Of a DNA stretch of 64,000 nt, positions 1 through 11,532 are shown one piece after another. The first letter of the stretch is position 1, and every line of letters starts with the position of its first letter. The stretch is from Mucidula mucida. Lineage: Eukaryota; Basidiomycota; Agaricomycetes; Agaricales; Physalacriaceae. A program made the position numbers and the translations under genes. The notes below the pieces were generated by a model. It had not been told where the DNA came from and did not search any database. It worked only from the letters and a program-made list of their open reading frames with translations. The stretch covers positions 124,001 through 188,000 of the forward strand of contig JADNYV010000004.1 of NCBI GenBank assembly GCA_015501055.1, given 5' to 3'.

Positions 1-2004
1 TTGTCTGAGCAAAGTGAAGGAGTGCCTCCTTCTATAGACGAGGGAATATGAGGTACGCGTCGAATGGGTATGCGAGAGATCGGCAGACGGTATTGAGAGG
101 TAGAAGCCTGAGATGAGGATGGGAACGAAAAAGATGAAGCTGAGGAAGAAGAGGGCGGGTTGGCAATCGTAGATACGCTGTCGCGGGATCGAGAATTGAC
201 TGAGTTGACGCTCTCTACCGGGGACGCTATCGACCGTCTCTTGTTCAGACCTCCTATGTTTGTTATGAGTATTGGTAACGGACGTGTGACAAGATGCATA
301 CCAAGAATGTTGCGTAGGTCAGTGCCGCTATCCTGTCGTTTTCGCTTGTCACCAGTCCTATCATTCCCAGTATCCCAACTGAGGCTAGCGTTTCTGTTGA
401 AGTTGGACGTCGACGGAAGGGAAGAGGTTGATACAGAAGCGGCGGTGGAGGCGTATAGACTTCCGATACGATCAGATATTCGAGTGCCCGTAGAGACAGA
501 GAAACTGTGCTCAGCACTAGGCGCTCTAGAGTCGCGCCGAGGACCCGGCAATGCAACAGATGAAGAAGTTTTGCGAAGTCTGACTGTCTTCATCTCATTC
601 AAGAATGCAGCCATTTTGTCCGCTCCAACAATGGTAGGCTGTCCTTTGCGTTGCGCGGGATTTATTGGAGCCTCGCTTGGTGCTGGCGTATGTTTGAGTA
701 GTGACCGCGCATTGGCAAGTAGCGGCGTATCTGAAGAGCTAGTAGGCAGTCGAGAGAATGTGTTGGGTGGGGGAGGCGGAGGAGGTGGAGGTGGAGGCGG
801 TGGAAAAGAGTTTGAGGGTCGCTTGGACAACTGAAGAGATGTCAGAAAAAATAAAGAAGCAACCAGTCCAACAAACCTCCTCTCTCAATCTCTTGATTTC
901 CTCCTCCAACATTTTGATTTTCTCTTTGTCACGCTCTCGTTCATTGTTGTCGACTTCGGGCCTGTCATCGAATCTCTCCTCATTTCTTCGAAGTTGTTCG
1001 CGTGCAGTGAAAAGTTCTTGCTCTTTACCACGGACACGGATGTGACCGGAAGTATCGCCATCCGCAAGATCCATCGAGGCTCGCTGTTTTCCCTTCGCAG
1101 CAGCACTTATACGAGGGGGGTAGTCGTCAACATCCTCCTCCTCCTCCTCCTCTTCATCTTCATCACTGTCAAATACCTCTTCGTACTGGGGTTTTGCTTT
1201 CCTTGTAATGGGAGACCGCGTAGGCGAGGTTTTGGGAAGAAGAATAGAAGGATCGGCATCGTTATCACCCACACGAAATCGGCTAACAGCATCCTTGACA
1301 GAAGGGACTAGAGGTGGACGGAAGGGCAAGGTGCTAGACGTTGATTCTGAAGAAGGATCGGTGTCACTGAACTTTCGGTTTGGTTTAGGACTGACGATTC
1401 CCGACTGGAAGCGGACATGACGGGAACGGGAAGTAGGATGTGATTCTGGCTCAAGAGAAGGAGAGCGCGGGTATAGAGAACCAGGCATAGTGATAGATGG
1501 TCTACGCCGTAGGGCGGGTGGTAGTGGGCGCGGCGAAGGTGACGGTGAAGCGGAATCCTCAGAAGCCGACAGTTCTGCTGACTATCAGTAAACGTTAATT
1601 AGGAGAGATGCCGAGCACACCTTGTTCTGCATAGTCTGGTGTTTTTGGACGTCTTTTGGCGCGTTTTACGGTGGAGGATTCGGATTTCGCATGATTTGTT
1701 CGGTCGCGTCGACTATGGCCGCTGCCAGAAGCGATCCGGTCGCTTTCCTCCGCAGAATATTCGGAATCGTGGTGTCTATCCGTCGAACGGGAATTTTTCG
1801 TCGCCTTACGTCGCTCGCCGACGCGTGGTCGAGATTGGTGCTAACAAGAGAAATAACATGAGACTGGCCCGTGCACTATCGTCCAATACTCACGAGGGTG
1901 ACTGCGCCGCCGGTGGCATTGGTGATGAGAGCGTCAAACTCGGTGGAGATAAAGTCGAAGACGCCCGACAATAGCCCCGTCGACGGAGGGTTTCGCTCGC
2001 CCAT
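1..2004 (-). CDS. Coiled-coil, acidic and polyproline protein with WH2-like motif (3' partial)
   Basis: I do not recognise a named family. The gene reads leftward from an ATG at 2004 and is cut by the left window edge. Introns fit at about 1862-1825, 1620-1566 and 890-836. In order, the protein has a short hydrophobic head (GLLSGVFDFISTEFDALI), basic Ser/Arg-rich sequence, a Pro-rich stretch, an unbroken Asp/Glu run near 1130-1170, a charged coiled coil (KIKMLEEEIKRLREE), a run of about a dozen prolines near 765-805, and the motif KMAAFLNEMKTVRLRK near 560-620. That motif resembles a WH2 actin-monomer-binding helix; the resemblance is inferred by eye. A long Ser-rich tail follows. PolyPro plus WH2 would suggest an actin-cytoskeleton regulator, but this is not proven. 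The open plus-strand frame at 160-834 is its antisense shadow. Confidence 0.6.
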
Positions 2005-2105
2005 AGGACTGTGGACCTGGTGGTATGTACGAGGACAGATGAGCTAGGCAAACACGTACAAGCATATCAACAACATCCACCTGATTTGGAACTTTCATTC
2101 ATCTT
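2005..2105. promoter_or_regulatory. Compact divergent promoter
   Basis: About 100 bp separate the ATG codons of the leftward coiled-coil gene and the rightward Nudix gene, so both promoters and 5' leaders must lie here or overlap the coding starts. I see no clear TATA box. Confidence 0.45.
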
Positions 2106-3081
2106 ATGTCTCTCCCAAGTCTGGACCAGTTTACCCCGCCGACACAGGTTGCCATCCGGCGCCTCGTTGCCCACGGAATACAGAACATCGACCTGTTCGT
2201 TGGTTGGCCATTGCGCTTGTCTTCGCCAACCGTCTCTCATTCTTGCCAGGTCAACTCGGCCACCCAAGTCACTCGCCGCTGTTCTCGTACTCGTCTTTGA
2301 AGATGCTGGCCAATTACGCGTTCTCTTGACTACGCGATCCAAGGAATTGAGGACCCATGCCGGACAAACGGCCCTTCCCGGTGGCAAGATGGACGAAGAA
2401 GACAAAGACCTGATCCACACTGCTGTAAGCGTGCCTAGGATTCGCGCGCCATGACTCACCGCGTCATAGTACCGTGAAGCCCATGAAGAGGTCGCGTTGC
2501 CTTTGGACTCCTCGCACATCCATACTCTTTGCACTCTTGAGCCATTCATCTCACTGCACAAGCTTCTCGTCACTCCGGTCGTTGCTCTATTGACCGATAA
2601 CAGTATCTTGCTCGACTTGCGTCCCTCGGAAGGAGAAGTATCACATATATTCCATCACCCTTTGGAAGCCTTTCTTGATCCCTCGATCGCGTTAACCGAG
2701 GCTCTTTCACCTCTGGGATCTGAAGACTGGTTCTACGAAAATGAACTACACGTAAGTATCCCGATTACGCACCTCTCCCAGATGTTGAAAGCGCTGTAGG
2801 ATACGACCGACACTGTCTTGTCCATATTGAACGATGCGGGTTACCGCATGCACCGTTTCAGAAGCACAGCATCTCCAATCAAAGGGCTTACCTCCGAAAT
2901 CCTTGTGCGCTCGCTACGTTCCGTTGCTTCCAATCCTCACTATTATCAGATTCTAACCGCTGAGATTGCCTTCGCAAAATGTACGAGTTATGAACGATAT
3001 GCCGATGGGCAACTACGCGGTTTTAAGGCTATATACGCGCGATTACTCGAACAAGAATCATTGGCGACTAGCCATTCATAA
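2106..3081 (+). CDS. Nudix hydrolase, peroxisomal CoA diphosphatase type (PCD1/NUDT7-like)
   Basis: Four exons are joined by introns at about 2195-2249, 2426-2470 and 2752-2800, each keeping frame. The order of features is typical of the CoA pyrophosphatase branch: an RRL helix, a first strand (AAVLVLVFED), the RSKELRTHAGQTALPGG entry to the Nudix box, a box ending in REAHEEVAL, and the late signature YRMHRFRS followed by KGLTSEILV. The family cleaves CoA or acyl-CoA to phosphopantetheine and 3',5'-ADP, often in peroxisomes. Two box positions are unusual: the first acidic residue is Asp and the Gly after EE is Ala. The REAHEE metal-binding core is intact. The C-terminus ATSHS is not a convincing peroxisomal targeting signal. 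The start is the first ATG giving the family's N-terminal helix. Confidence 0.87.
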
Positions 3082-3211
3082 AAGCCAGTACCACTGCATA
3101 GACTACTAATACATCACACCATAATATCTGCATAGGTTGGAATGGCGATGCTGACCATGTGTAGTGAGAGTGTAGCGTTGGGTTTCGCTGCCTTTCGCAA
3201 CGGTCAAATCA

Positions 3212-4852
3212 TCAAAACATTGATCTTGCGTATTCCCGCCCTTCAGCAAGCAAATCATCTCCCGCCATAGTCCACGAGACCTTTAATCCTTTATCCTCCA
3301 TATCCCACAGAGAAAATGCCAAAGCCGAAGTGTTATATATCAGATGGGGACCGTCGGGGTACTCTTCCTTTGAAAGTGTCAATGACGAGAGGCGTGTAAC
3401 ATTATCTGGAACATTCCACCGAGACAGAATCATAGCTGGGAGCCGGTCAGTGGTGAATAAAAAATCGACCACCGTGTTGGTTGAAATTTCTAATTCCTCA
3501 AGGCCAGGCAGAAGTTGCTTTTTCGAAGTCACTGTAAGGGTATCAAGGAATGCAGACGTCGCCGCTTCAACATAGAACTCATCGTCGAGATGAACTCGAA
3601 GGGAAACAAGGCTGCGCAGTTGAAGAATGGGAATCAGATCGGATAACTTCAAGGAGCAGTTCAAGGATAGCACTTTAAGTGCACACCGCGAACGTTGAAT
3701 AAGAAGGCAAATGCGTTCTGGACATTGTTTCTGGGACGAGCTACCGCGAGACTGAAGATGCAGCTCCTGTAGATTTGGCAGGGATATGTTGTCGAGAACG
3801 GGAGTGATACTGCGCGTATCGAGCGTCAAGCGACGTAATTTGTCGTGGACGAAGGGAGTCATAGGCACCTCTCTCTCTTTGTTGGAGATGGAAGATATGC
3901 ACAGAGAGACCAAATTACGCGCAGTGACGATGAACTGGAAGAACGAGTCTGGGCCTGAGAATGGACATGAAACGGAGATAAGAGCAGGCCAATGAGGCGG
4001 CAGTTTCCCGAACGTGTCGAAGGCAAAATTAGTGTCGAGAGAAGTAAGAGTGGTGGGCAAAGAGACATTGTGCAGTCCAAGATCACTAGCGGAGGTGAAA
4101 AGGCCGCGCACCTTCAGACTTTCCAGGGTTTTGAAATGGATGCCTGACGCCAAGTGCCTAAAAAACACCTTCAACACCACCTCCGAGCCAACAATTTTCA
4201 ACGAACGCCATCTCGCCGAATGTCCAGACAGAGTCGCCATCAGAATTGCTACATCCTGATCTTGATCCTCGTGGCTCTCAGCGGACGCTGGATATTCAAC
4301 GTAGATATCAAGCGGACGCGGATTGGAAAGGAATAGGTGTTGCTCAAGGACATCTTCCGAGTAGCCATCAAAACGCGTCTCGGGACATTGTAGAACGATG
4401 CTTGACCACAAGGATGGGGTAGAGCGCGACAATGTCCGCCAGAGTCTGCAAACATGCCCGAGACTACACGGCGCGTTTTGGGGACTCATGGCGGCAGAGC
4501 GTGGGACATCGATGAGTGAAAAGATGCGCAGAAGGATTTCGCGTGGTAGGGCACGAATAGGGGCGGCGAGGGACTTGGTCTGTTCGATTTCGGCCACCGT
4601 CGACGCGATTGCGGCTCGCCTTTGGAGGATTGTCTGTGTGAGTCGAGTAATGTCGGCCTCGTACTCTTTTTGACGCGTCTCTAGCTCGACAATGCGGTCT
4701 GCGATGCCAGACCTAGTCGCCATCGGGGGTTTATGCCCTGAACGTAGCGACTCGAGGACGTTCCAAGCTGGTTGCAGCGGCTCTACGAGTTCAGAGGGCG
4801 ACATTCTGATTCCTGAAAACAACGATTTCCACGTCGTGATGGTAGAGGACAA
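3212..4852 (-). CDS. F-box protein, agaricomycete short family, copy 1
   Basis: This single-exon reading frame of 546 codons has the usual layout of this expanded family: a heptad-like helix (RIVELETRQKEYEADITRL), the link KSLAAPIRALP, an F-box (REILLRIFSLIDVP), the CSLGHVCRLWRTLSRSTPSLW segment, and degenerate leucine-rich repeats to the tail GREYARSMF. F-box proteins link targets to SCF ubiquitin ligases through Skp1; the target here is unknown. The start could be the inner ATG at 4804, which matches the start of copy 2 better. It is the only copy here needing no frame correction. Confidence 0.82.
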   Translation of the reverse strand: MSSTITTWKSLFSGIRMSPSELVEPLQPAWNVLESLRSGHKPPMATRSGIADRIVELETRQKEYEADITRLTQTILQRRAAIASTVAEIEQTKSLAAPIRALPREILLRIFSLIDVPRSAAMSPQNAPCSLGHVCRLWRTLSRSTPSLWSSIVLQCPETRFDGYSEDVLEQHLFLSNPRPLDIYVEYPASAESHEDQDQDVAILMATLSGHSARWRSLKIVGSEVVLKVFFRHLASGIHFKTLESLKVRGLFTSASDLGLHNVSLPTTLTSLDTNFAFDTFGKLPPHWPALISVSCPFSGPDSFFQFIVTARNLVSLCISSISNKEREVPMTPFVHDKLRRLTLDTRSITPVLDNISLPNLQELHLQSRGSSSQKQCPERICLLIQRSRCALKVLSLNCSLKLSDLIPILQLRSLVSLRVHLDDEFYVEAATSAFLDTLTVTSKKQLLPGLEELEISTNTVVDFLFTTDRLPAMILSRWNVPDNVTRLSSLTLSKEEYPDGPHLIYNTSALAFSLWDMEDKGLKVSWTMAGDDLLAEGREYARSMF

Positions 4853-5070
4853 GTACCAAGAGCTAGAGGTTGACTTTCGACAAGATTCGGCACGGTATAT
4901 ATGTAAACCTTGGAAGAAGAAAAGTAGAAAAATTGCATGTCAGCGATTGTTCCTTCAATTGGGGACCTTTTCCACTCCATGGCGGTGACTCATGGAAAGT
5001 CTACTTCCCAATAAGTACGTCTACTCTTGTAAAGTCAATCAGCGAGAACAACAGCAATCGATTTGGACGC

Positions 5071-6667
5071 CTAGAAGAAAGATTCTCTATACTCTCTTCC
5101 CTCTTTTAACAGGTCAAACTCATCCATCACCCACGATACATCTCCAGCCCCTTGTCCTGCATGTCCATCAGAAGTAACGCTAATGTCGATGTACTGAATA
5201 ACGGACGAGGGTCTTCTATCCAGCCATTCCTAAGAAGTACCAACTTCGAGAGACGTCCGCCATTGCTGGGGACGTCCCACCGAGACAAGATCATTGTCTG
5301 AAGGCGCTCGTTGCTGAACAGATCATCAACGTCTGCGTTGGAAGAAATTTCTAGTTCGTGAAGACCGGGAAGAAGGTTTTCGGAAGGAGTAATTGTAAGG
5401 GCTTCTAGGAATCCAGAAGTTTCCGCAAAATTGTAAGGGTCGAAAACGAGTCGCAAAAAGCGTATGCCGGGCATTCGAAGAATGGACCTAAGATGCGATG
5501 ATGTGACCTCGCAGTCGAGGGATAGTGTTTTGGGCGTACACTGAGACCGCTCAACAAGCCGGCACAACAGCGCTTCACCATTTTGGTGCGGGCGTCCTGC
5601 GCAGGTGCCATTGTGTGCTTCGTCCTCCCCCTGGTGCGACAGGTTCAGCTCATCAAGATTCGGAAACAACATCTTGTCGAGTACCGGGGACATACTGCAT
5701 GGCACATTCAATGTCAGGCAACGTATGTTCTCATGAACAACAGGCTGTCCACGGTTAATTGCCTGGACATCGCCTATGCAAGTAACATGCAGGGAAACGA
5801 GTTGGCGTGTCATCGAAATGAAACGGTAGAAAGACGCGGGGTCCGAAAATGGACCAGCGAAGGAGGTAAGAGCAGACCAATGCACGTCCAACGTGCGGAA
5901 GGTGTCAAAAGACATATTCATATCGAAGGTGTGAAAGGAAGGAGGTAGGGTGGCCTCGCATGTATCCAAGGCCAACGGAGTGACTAATTCCTCATAGCAG
6001 ACTTTGAGATTTGCTAAGCTCGTCAAGTCGAAACCATCGAGAAATCTAACGAACACCGTTATAGCAGGAGCAGGGCCGTAAATAGTAAACGAACGCCATC
6101 GTGATGTATGACCAGACAAACTCTCGAACATGGTATTCGCCACGTTGCGGCAATCGCCTTCGCCCAACGACACGAGGTCAATTGAGATGTCAAGGGGACG
6201 TGGGTTGGAGAGGATAAGATGCTGGTTGAAAACGTCGTCAGAGTAAAACATGCCGAAGCGTCCATCAGGAGAGAAGTCGATGTTGGACCACAGAGATGGG
6301 GAGGACCGTGATAACGACCGCCAAGATTTACACACATGACCGAGAGTGCACGGGGTCGACGTGGGGGACAAACTTCCACCCACGAGCGAAGGAGGATTTC
6401 AGGTGGTATGGAACGAATAGGTGCAAGGAGCGACTTGGTCTGCAGAATCTCCGTTTCCGTTGAGGCGATTTCTTCCTCCTTCTGGGTAATCAAAAGCGCA
6501 AGACGCGAAATTTCGTCCTTGAGTTGTTGGGAACGAGCCTCCAGTGCCGAGACACGGTTGCAGATGTCAGAAACGGAAATGTTAGGCGCCCTACGACCCG
6601 AGCGTAGCAACTCGAGGATGCTCCCCGGCGACACCTCGCTGGGCGGGCCAGACGCGTCTGAAGCCAT
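5071..6667 (-). pseudogene. F-box protein copy 2, broken at two points
   Basis: This is a close paralogue of the copy at 3212-4852, in the same orientation. It starts MASDASGPPSEV and has the same helix and PIRSIPPEILLRS entry. The frame then changes by one base near 6395, inside the F-box, and about nine residues of F-box core found in copy 1 are missing. The LRR region is open down to about 5143, where a second one-base change makes a premature stop (MYRG). The next frame carries the expected tail (DVSWVMDEFDLLKEGRE) to a stop at 5071. Both breaks behave like one missing G. It is either a decaying pseudogene or a gene with two sequence errors; the shortened F-box favours decay. Confidence 0.72.
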
Positions 6668-7153
6668 TTCGGGTCTGCAAGAGTTAACAAATTAGAATTG
6701 AAGTAAACAGTGACTGGACGTACCACTTGAGTTTGGCGAAGGTCAAGATGAAAAGAAGCGCAGGATAAGATTAGATGTCAACCAGCAATACGTAAAACAA
6801 CCGCACAGCTATATTTTAGATAGAAAGCCGTTGCTCACAGCTATGCGCATCTCCGCAGCTCAAATGCGAGCATCCGAATGCAGTGCCGCCTTGGTGCATG
6901 ACGTAAGGCGGGATTGAGCCCAGCTTGCACGTGCTGTGCTATTTCAACCGAGCGCTACCACGAAGTGCATCTCCTGCTGCGACTCCAAGTGTACTTAACA
7001 CCTCTTGTTCCATAACCATCACCATCTCCTGCTCCCACATACCGAGCCAGTTTATTGCACGACTAGCTACCCTCACGACCGTTACCGGGGCCTGCTGATA
7101 ACCACCCGACGACCACATACAGTAGCATTTAAGCCGCCGTTTACACGACCAGG
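6668..7153. other. Intergenic region upstream of the MARVEL-like gene
   Basis: No gene is visible. There is a CRE-like TGACGTAA near 6899, an AT-rich stretch near 6810, and a pyrimidine-rich run just before the next start codon, as is common in fungal leaders. Confidence 0.4.
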
Positions 7154-8698
7154 ATGCCGCTGATGGACACCCTACGAGATGGGCTGGACAGAATCATCCC
7201 CAGCGGAGGCAGTCGGCACTCGATACCCGCCACAACAACCGGAATATCGAGTATGGGCAGTGGAGGAATAGGTCATGCACGATTCGAAGATGATGTACGT
7301 CTGTCTTCTGATACTTTTCACGCTTTTCCTTCTTGCCCGGGCAAGGCTGCAAAGGCCTCCCCCGAATTACGCTAAGCGTGCAACCCTCTGGCTTACCTAA
7401 GCATGTTCATTCTCCTTATACTTGCATGGGAGAGAGCTCCAGCACCCTCATCTTCCTGCTTTTCGTGCCTATAGTATGGGTTGCATGGCTTTGGGTCTTA
7501 TTTCTATACTTTTGAGTCGGTTGGCACTATAACTGACCGTCTTATAGATGATTATCTCCAAACCCGCCATCGTCTTCCATGCCTCCCAGATATTTTTCAA
7601 CTTTCTCGCCATGGCCTGCTTTGCGAGTGTCGCTGCCTTTCAAGCAAAATGGGATGTTGGCCCATGTCAGTCAAAAATTTCCCTTCCCAACGCGTCGAAC
7701 GCGCTAACCGTTTTTACAGCGGGCCTTTCGGCTTTTACCCTCTTCCTGACCGTCCTTGGCATCTGTCTCGCGTCATTCATGCTCGCCGTCCCAGTCATCT
7801 ATGAAAGATACGACAAACTTGCTCGCCTCGCGCGCATGATGAAGGAATTACGAGTGGGTTTCATTCTCACGGGCACGAGCAACGTGTTGAGCTTGTTGAT
7901 TGCGTGCGCAGCCGATCCTGATGTCCTGACTGATATCTGCTGACACTCGCACAGTTTCATCGTTACCATCTCCGCTTGGACCGAGGCAGGGTGCAAAGAC
8001 GCCTCTAAAGATCCACATGCAAGCAAGGGCGACGATTTCACGGATGGACTATCAGGTTGGTGTAGCACCAAGAAGGCGGCGGCTATTTTTCTTTGGCTCG
8101 CATTCGGTATGTGTTCTCCGCTTATTAATACATTTGGCTCACCCACCCTCCCGCAGTCTCCTGGGCGGCCTCTTTAGTTCTCCTGCTCCTTGAATGGCGA
8201 CGAGGAGGCGGAAAGGCTTCATTCAAACACGGGCGCAAACCTCAGGATCCCCCATTCAATGCTCCTGACGATCACGAAGCTGTAAATAATTACGACGAAG
8301 ACGAAGATGACAGTGTCAGCGCTTTCCGTGGTCCGCAGCCCACATCACAGCCGCAGGACCCCTTCTCCGATACCAATAGATACTCCCGGCCTGTATCCAC
8401 CGCATATTCGTCTGCACCTTCAGGTCGTCAGAGCATAGATGCGTATGGTGCCTTTGAAGACTCTGCGCCATCTGGTTATTCTCCAGGAGGATACAGTGCG
8501 CCGTCGGGGTATACTGGATATCAGGGAACTCCCTCTAGTTACGCGCCTCCTGTACTTCCGGAACCTGATTTGGGTCCGCGGGCGGGCTTGAGCAGGACCA
8601 TGCAGTACGCGGCGGAGGACCCGTATGCGAAAGTGAAGGCTACGATACAGGGCGGCTCTCCACAACCCGGGTATAACAATTATAGCAACTATCGATGA
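7154..8698 (+). CDS. MARVEL-like four-helix membrane protein with Pro/Ser/Gly-rich tail
   Basis: Five exons join cleanly, with introns at about 7295-7547, 7667-7718, 7903-7953 and 8107-8157. A short Gly/Ser head is followed by four hydrophobic segments: HASQIFFNFLAMACFASVAA; SAFTLFLTVLGICLASFML; VGFILTGTSNVLSLLIAF; and AAIFLWLAFVSWAASLVLLL. Between helices 3 and 4 lies a loop with two cysteines (WTEAGCKDA and GWCSTKKA), typical of fungal MARVEL-type proteins. The cytosolic tail is acidic and then rich in Pro, Ser, Gly and Tyr. Such proteins sit in plasma-membrane domains or secretory vesicles; the exact role is unknown. The first intron, about 253 bp, is roughly five times longer than the others. 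Confidence 0.72.
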
Positions 8699-8985
8699 AG
8701 GAGGCTTCCATGACCTGATGATGATGGTACTTGTTTTGATTGAGAACGGACTGGTGCATTTTCACGAAGACCTATCATATTGGTTTACTTCTGTTACCGT
8801 GTACCTCTAATTTATCTCTTTATGAAGCGTCTTGTACTATACAGTATGCCTAACAGTGTTTGCTTATTTGCTACTACCACAATTCCTTGGACTGAACAAT
8901 CCCGAATTGTAAATTCCTATTCTGAAGAGCGTAGATACAAATAATCGGGCAAGGCAAGTATAAGCATAGAACTACATGACGAGAT

Positions 8986-10515
8986 CTAATCCTTCGTCGA
9001 GTCTTCGGCAGAATCAAGTAAACTGTACGCGACGATCAAGAAAGAGAAATGCAAGAAAGTTGGGCTCCTCACCTATATTGCTTCATCAAGGAGCATTCTC
9101 CTCCGTTCTCCAAATCGATGTTGTAAGAGTAAAAGTAACCCTCAGAGGATATAACCATAACTTGTGGCGTTGTCCTGGAAGTAAAGGATAAACGTCACGC
9201 GAAACAGTTTTTCAAGTCCCCACTTACCCGCTTAATGCCACAACACATCTCGCCCCGCTCGTCGGAAGCCTTAACGAGGCGAAATCTCGCGAGGGCTCCC
9301 ACATCTCCGTGACAGCATTCGGCAGGTATCCTCCCATTGAATGGGAAAGCGATTTTGTGACCTGCAAAGACTTGCGTCTCAGACTAGACGACATTCCTCC
9401 GTTCTTCTTCTTAAGAATAAACTCTTCATATCCACCATCCATGCCCTCTCTGCTCTCCAGACTGTCTGTCTCGCCGTTACTTGTGCTCCCGCCGTCCTTC
9501 CGTTGGCCCGCCCCAAGTCGGAATATATGCACCGTCTCATGGGCGGAGCTTACGGCCATAAGCGTCGATACGGCATTGAAGTTGATCGAGTAAATCTTGG
9601 CTTCGCGTGTCCCTCGTCGGAACTGGTAGAGCTTCTCGGCACCTGGGACGCTCCAGACGCGAATGACAGTGCCCTTGTCGGAGGCGGTGGCAAGTAAGGT
9701 ACCCGTGGGATTAAGACTTAGTAGGGAAATGGGGGATTTGTGGGCTTGAATGACGTTGGCAACGGTCAGGGAACGAGTCGAGAAAAGGAGAACATCGCCG
9801 GATTGAGAAGGTGCTTGAGAGGGTGCGGGTGTCGGTTGCGTTGATAATGGGGTCGCTGGTGACGGTACGGGAGAAGGATACGCGAGGTATGAGCTGTCCG
9901 CAGATGGAGACAGGGCACATATTGCTGTACTGAGTGAGTAGAGTGCCAGCAAGTGAACAAGCGCAGCGTACCGTCTGGATTGGGCGTGGTCTCAATGACG
10001 TGCAGCAGTCGCATGTTGGAGATGTCGTAGATGTATATTTCGGTTTCGAGCACGATGACAAGGGTTTTCCTGTTCATCTTGACGGCGAGAATGGACGAGG
10101 GAAAAAGCAACTCGCATATCATGGATTGTCTCTGCAACAGCGTAAGCTGGCAACGCAGGCGAGCTGCAACCAAGGCGCACCTTGGTGTTGACAATCTGGA
10201 GTTTTCGTGGACTCGACTGTGGCTGGTCGGCGGCCCCAACGAGGGCAATTAATGATGTGCAAAACAGCATCTCGACTATTCCTTTGGCACCGTCGTCTGT
10301 CGGAGTACTCAGTTGTTGCGCAGGCAAGGCCAAGTGCGACGCACTCATTGTATAAACCCTGCCAAATGGCTCACAATTTGTGATACTATATCCCTTGCGC
10401 GTCCCCACTGAAACACACCTGTACTACTGATGAATCCTCAGTGAAATCTACCGTGCAACTGGTCCGCTTACGAGAAATCCTGATTAAAGTTGGCGAAAAG
10501 CATGTTGTTGGACAT
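8986..10515 (-). CDS. ATG18: Autophagy-related protein 18, PROPPIN beta-propeller
   Basis: Atg18 binds PI3P and PI(3,5)P2 and works with Atg2 at the expanding autophagosome membrane and at the vacuole. The start ATG at 10515 gives [15 protein letters not shown], joined over an intron to [14 protein letters not shown]. Further exons read [33 protein letters not shown] and [16 protein letters not shown]. The phosphoinositide-binding motif is seen as LYQFRRGT, followed by YSINFN. The apparent stop at 9224 lies in a GTAAGT donor: two further exons add [19 protein letters not shown] and end [14 protein letters not shown] at 8986. No frame defect is needed. It converges on the MARVEL-like gene with a 287-bp gap that holds no gene. 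Confidence 0.94.
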
Positions 10516-10739
10516 TGTCGCAGTAAACGGGGGGCGAGAATGCGGGCGTATCGTTATTTCAGTGAGTACGCGAAGAACATATAGCACGCTGGAAGGAAGA
10601 GGGCAACTTTCGGCAGCAGGCCTAACCAGGCATTGCCTTTTCGGGCGGCGATCACAACCCTTCTCTTGCTGACTTTGACAATCTCCAATGCCCCAAGTAC
10701 GTCTCATCTATTTTTTCTTTGACTCGCGAGTGAATCTTT

Positions 10740-11480
10740 ATCAGACAAGCTCGCTGACCGAACCCGGTCCTCGAATTGCACGCTTAGGCTACCAACCTTT
10801 CACTTCATCTGTCGTTGACCGCGTGGCCTTGGAAACGCGTGAAAGTCAGCTCCAGGACGACGTTGATCACCTCAAGCTCACGATTCGCCAGAAGAGAACC
10901 GAATTCGCCACAACAAGATGCAAGTCAAGCAGACCAAGCCCGTCACGATATGTTGGCTACTCGTATGATGTTCTCCAGCAGCACAATTTCCTGTCAATCT
11001 CGCATCATATCGATATCTAGACTAACGACTCTGGAAGATGGATAACCGCCACGCAAGCCTTCTGTACTCGATGGCGTTCATTCGAGTTGGAGAGCTCAAA
11101 CAGTTGTCTTTGAATTGTTCTTCACCTTCATTTCACACTGTCGATATGGATACCTTGGAAGGTCTGACAATGAGGATTTTTGTTGACTCCCCGCACTGGC
11201 TTAGGGACTTCTGAAGTCGTTTTTATGACTTTCCGCGCATTCAGAACTATGACGGCGCAATGGCCGACTCTCTCAACTTGCGTGGACTCCCTTCGGTCAG
11301 TCAAGATATCTCTGCCGTATCACCATTGCGGCAGGAGGGATTCCATGATACGTATATCATGAACTCCTGCGCCACACGAAATGTGGCGCTTTCTAAGCCA
11401 TGTGTTCGAACGCTCAGCGTACCGACTACGGACTGTTTTAATCAATTGCCACTTGCAGCCGTTGGCTAGAAGACTCGCGC
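10740..11480 (+). pseudogene. Relic of the short F-box family
   Basis: Fragments in order match the neighbouring F-box family but are separated by stops and frame changes: the helix (VDRVALETRESQLQDDVDHL, then LTIRQKR), a remnant of the KSLLAPIR link, then directly GYSYDVLQQHNFLS and HHIDI, which correspond to GYSEDVLEQHLFLS and LDI in copy 1. The F-box itself is deleted. Later pieces resemble the TFRTL...WPAL segment. This is an old dead copy lying between ATG18 and a fresher F-box gene. Confidence 0.65.
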
Positions 11481-11532
11481 CTATCTTCGGGCTGGCCAAT
11501 TGTCCTTCCCTGCGCGGCAACCATGATAGTCT

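Noticed and set aside
160..834. Long plus-strand open frame with a polyglycine run
   Set aside because: It is the antisense of the polyproline part of the leftward gene, which shows exon-like composition and continuity.
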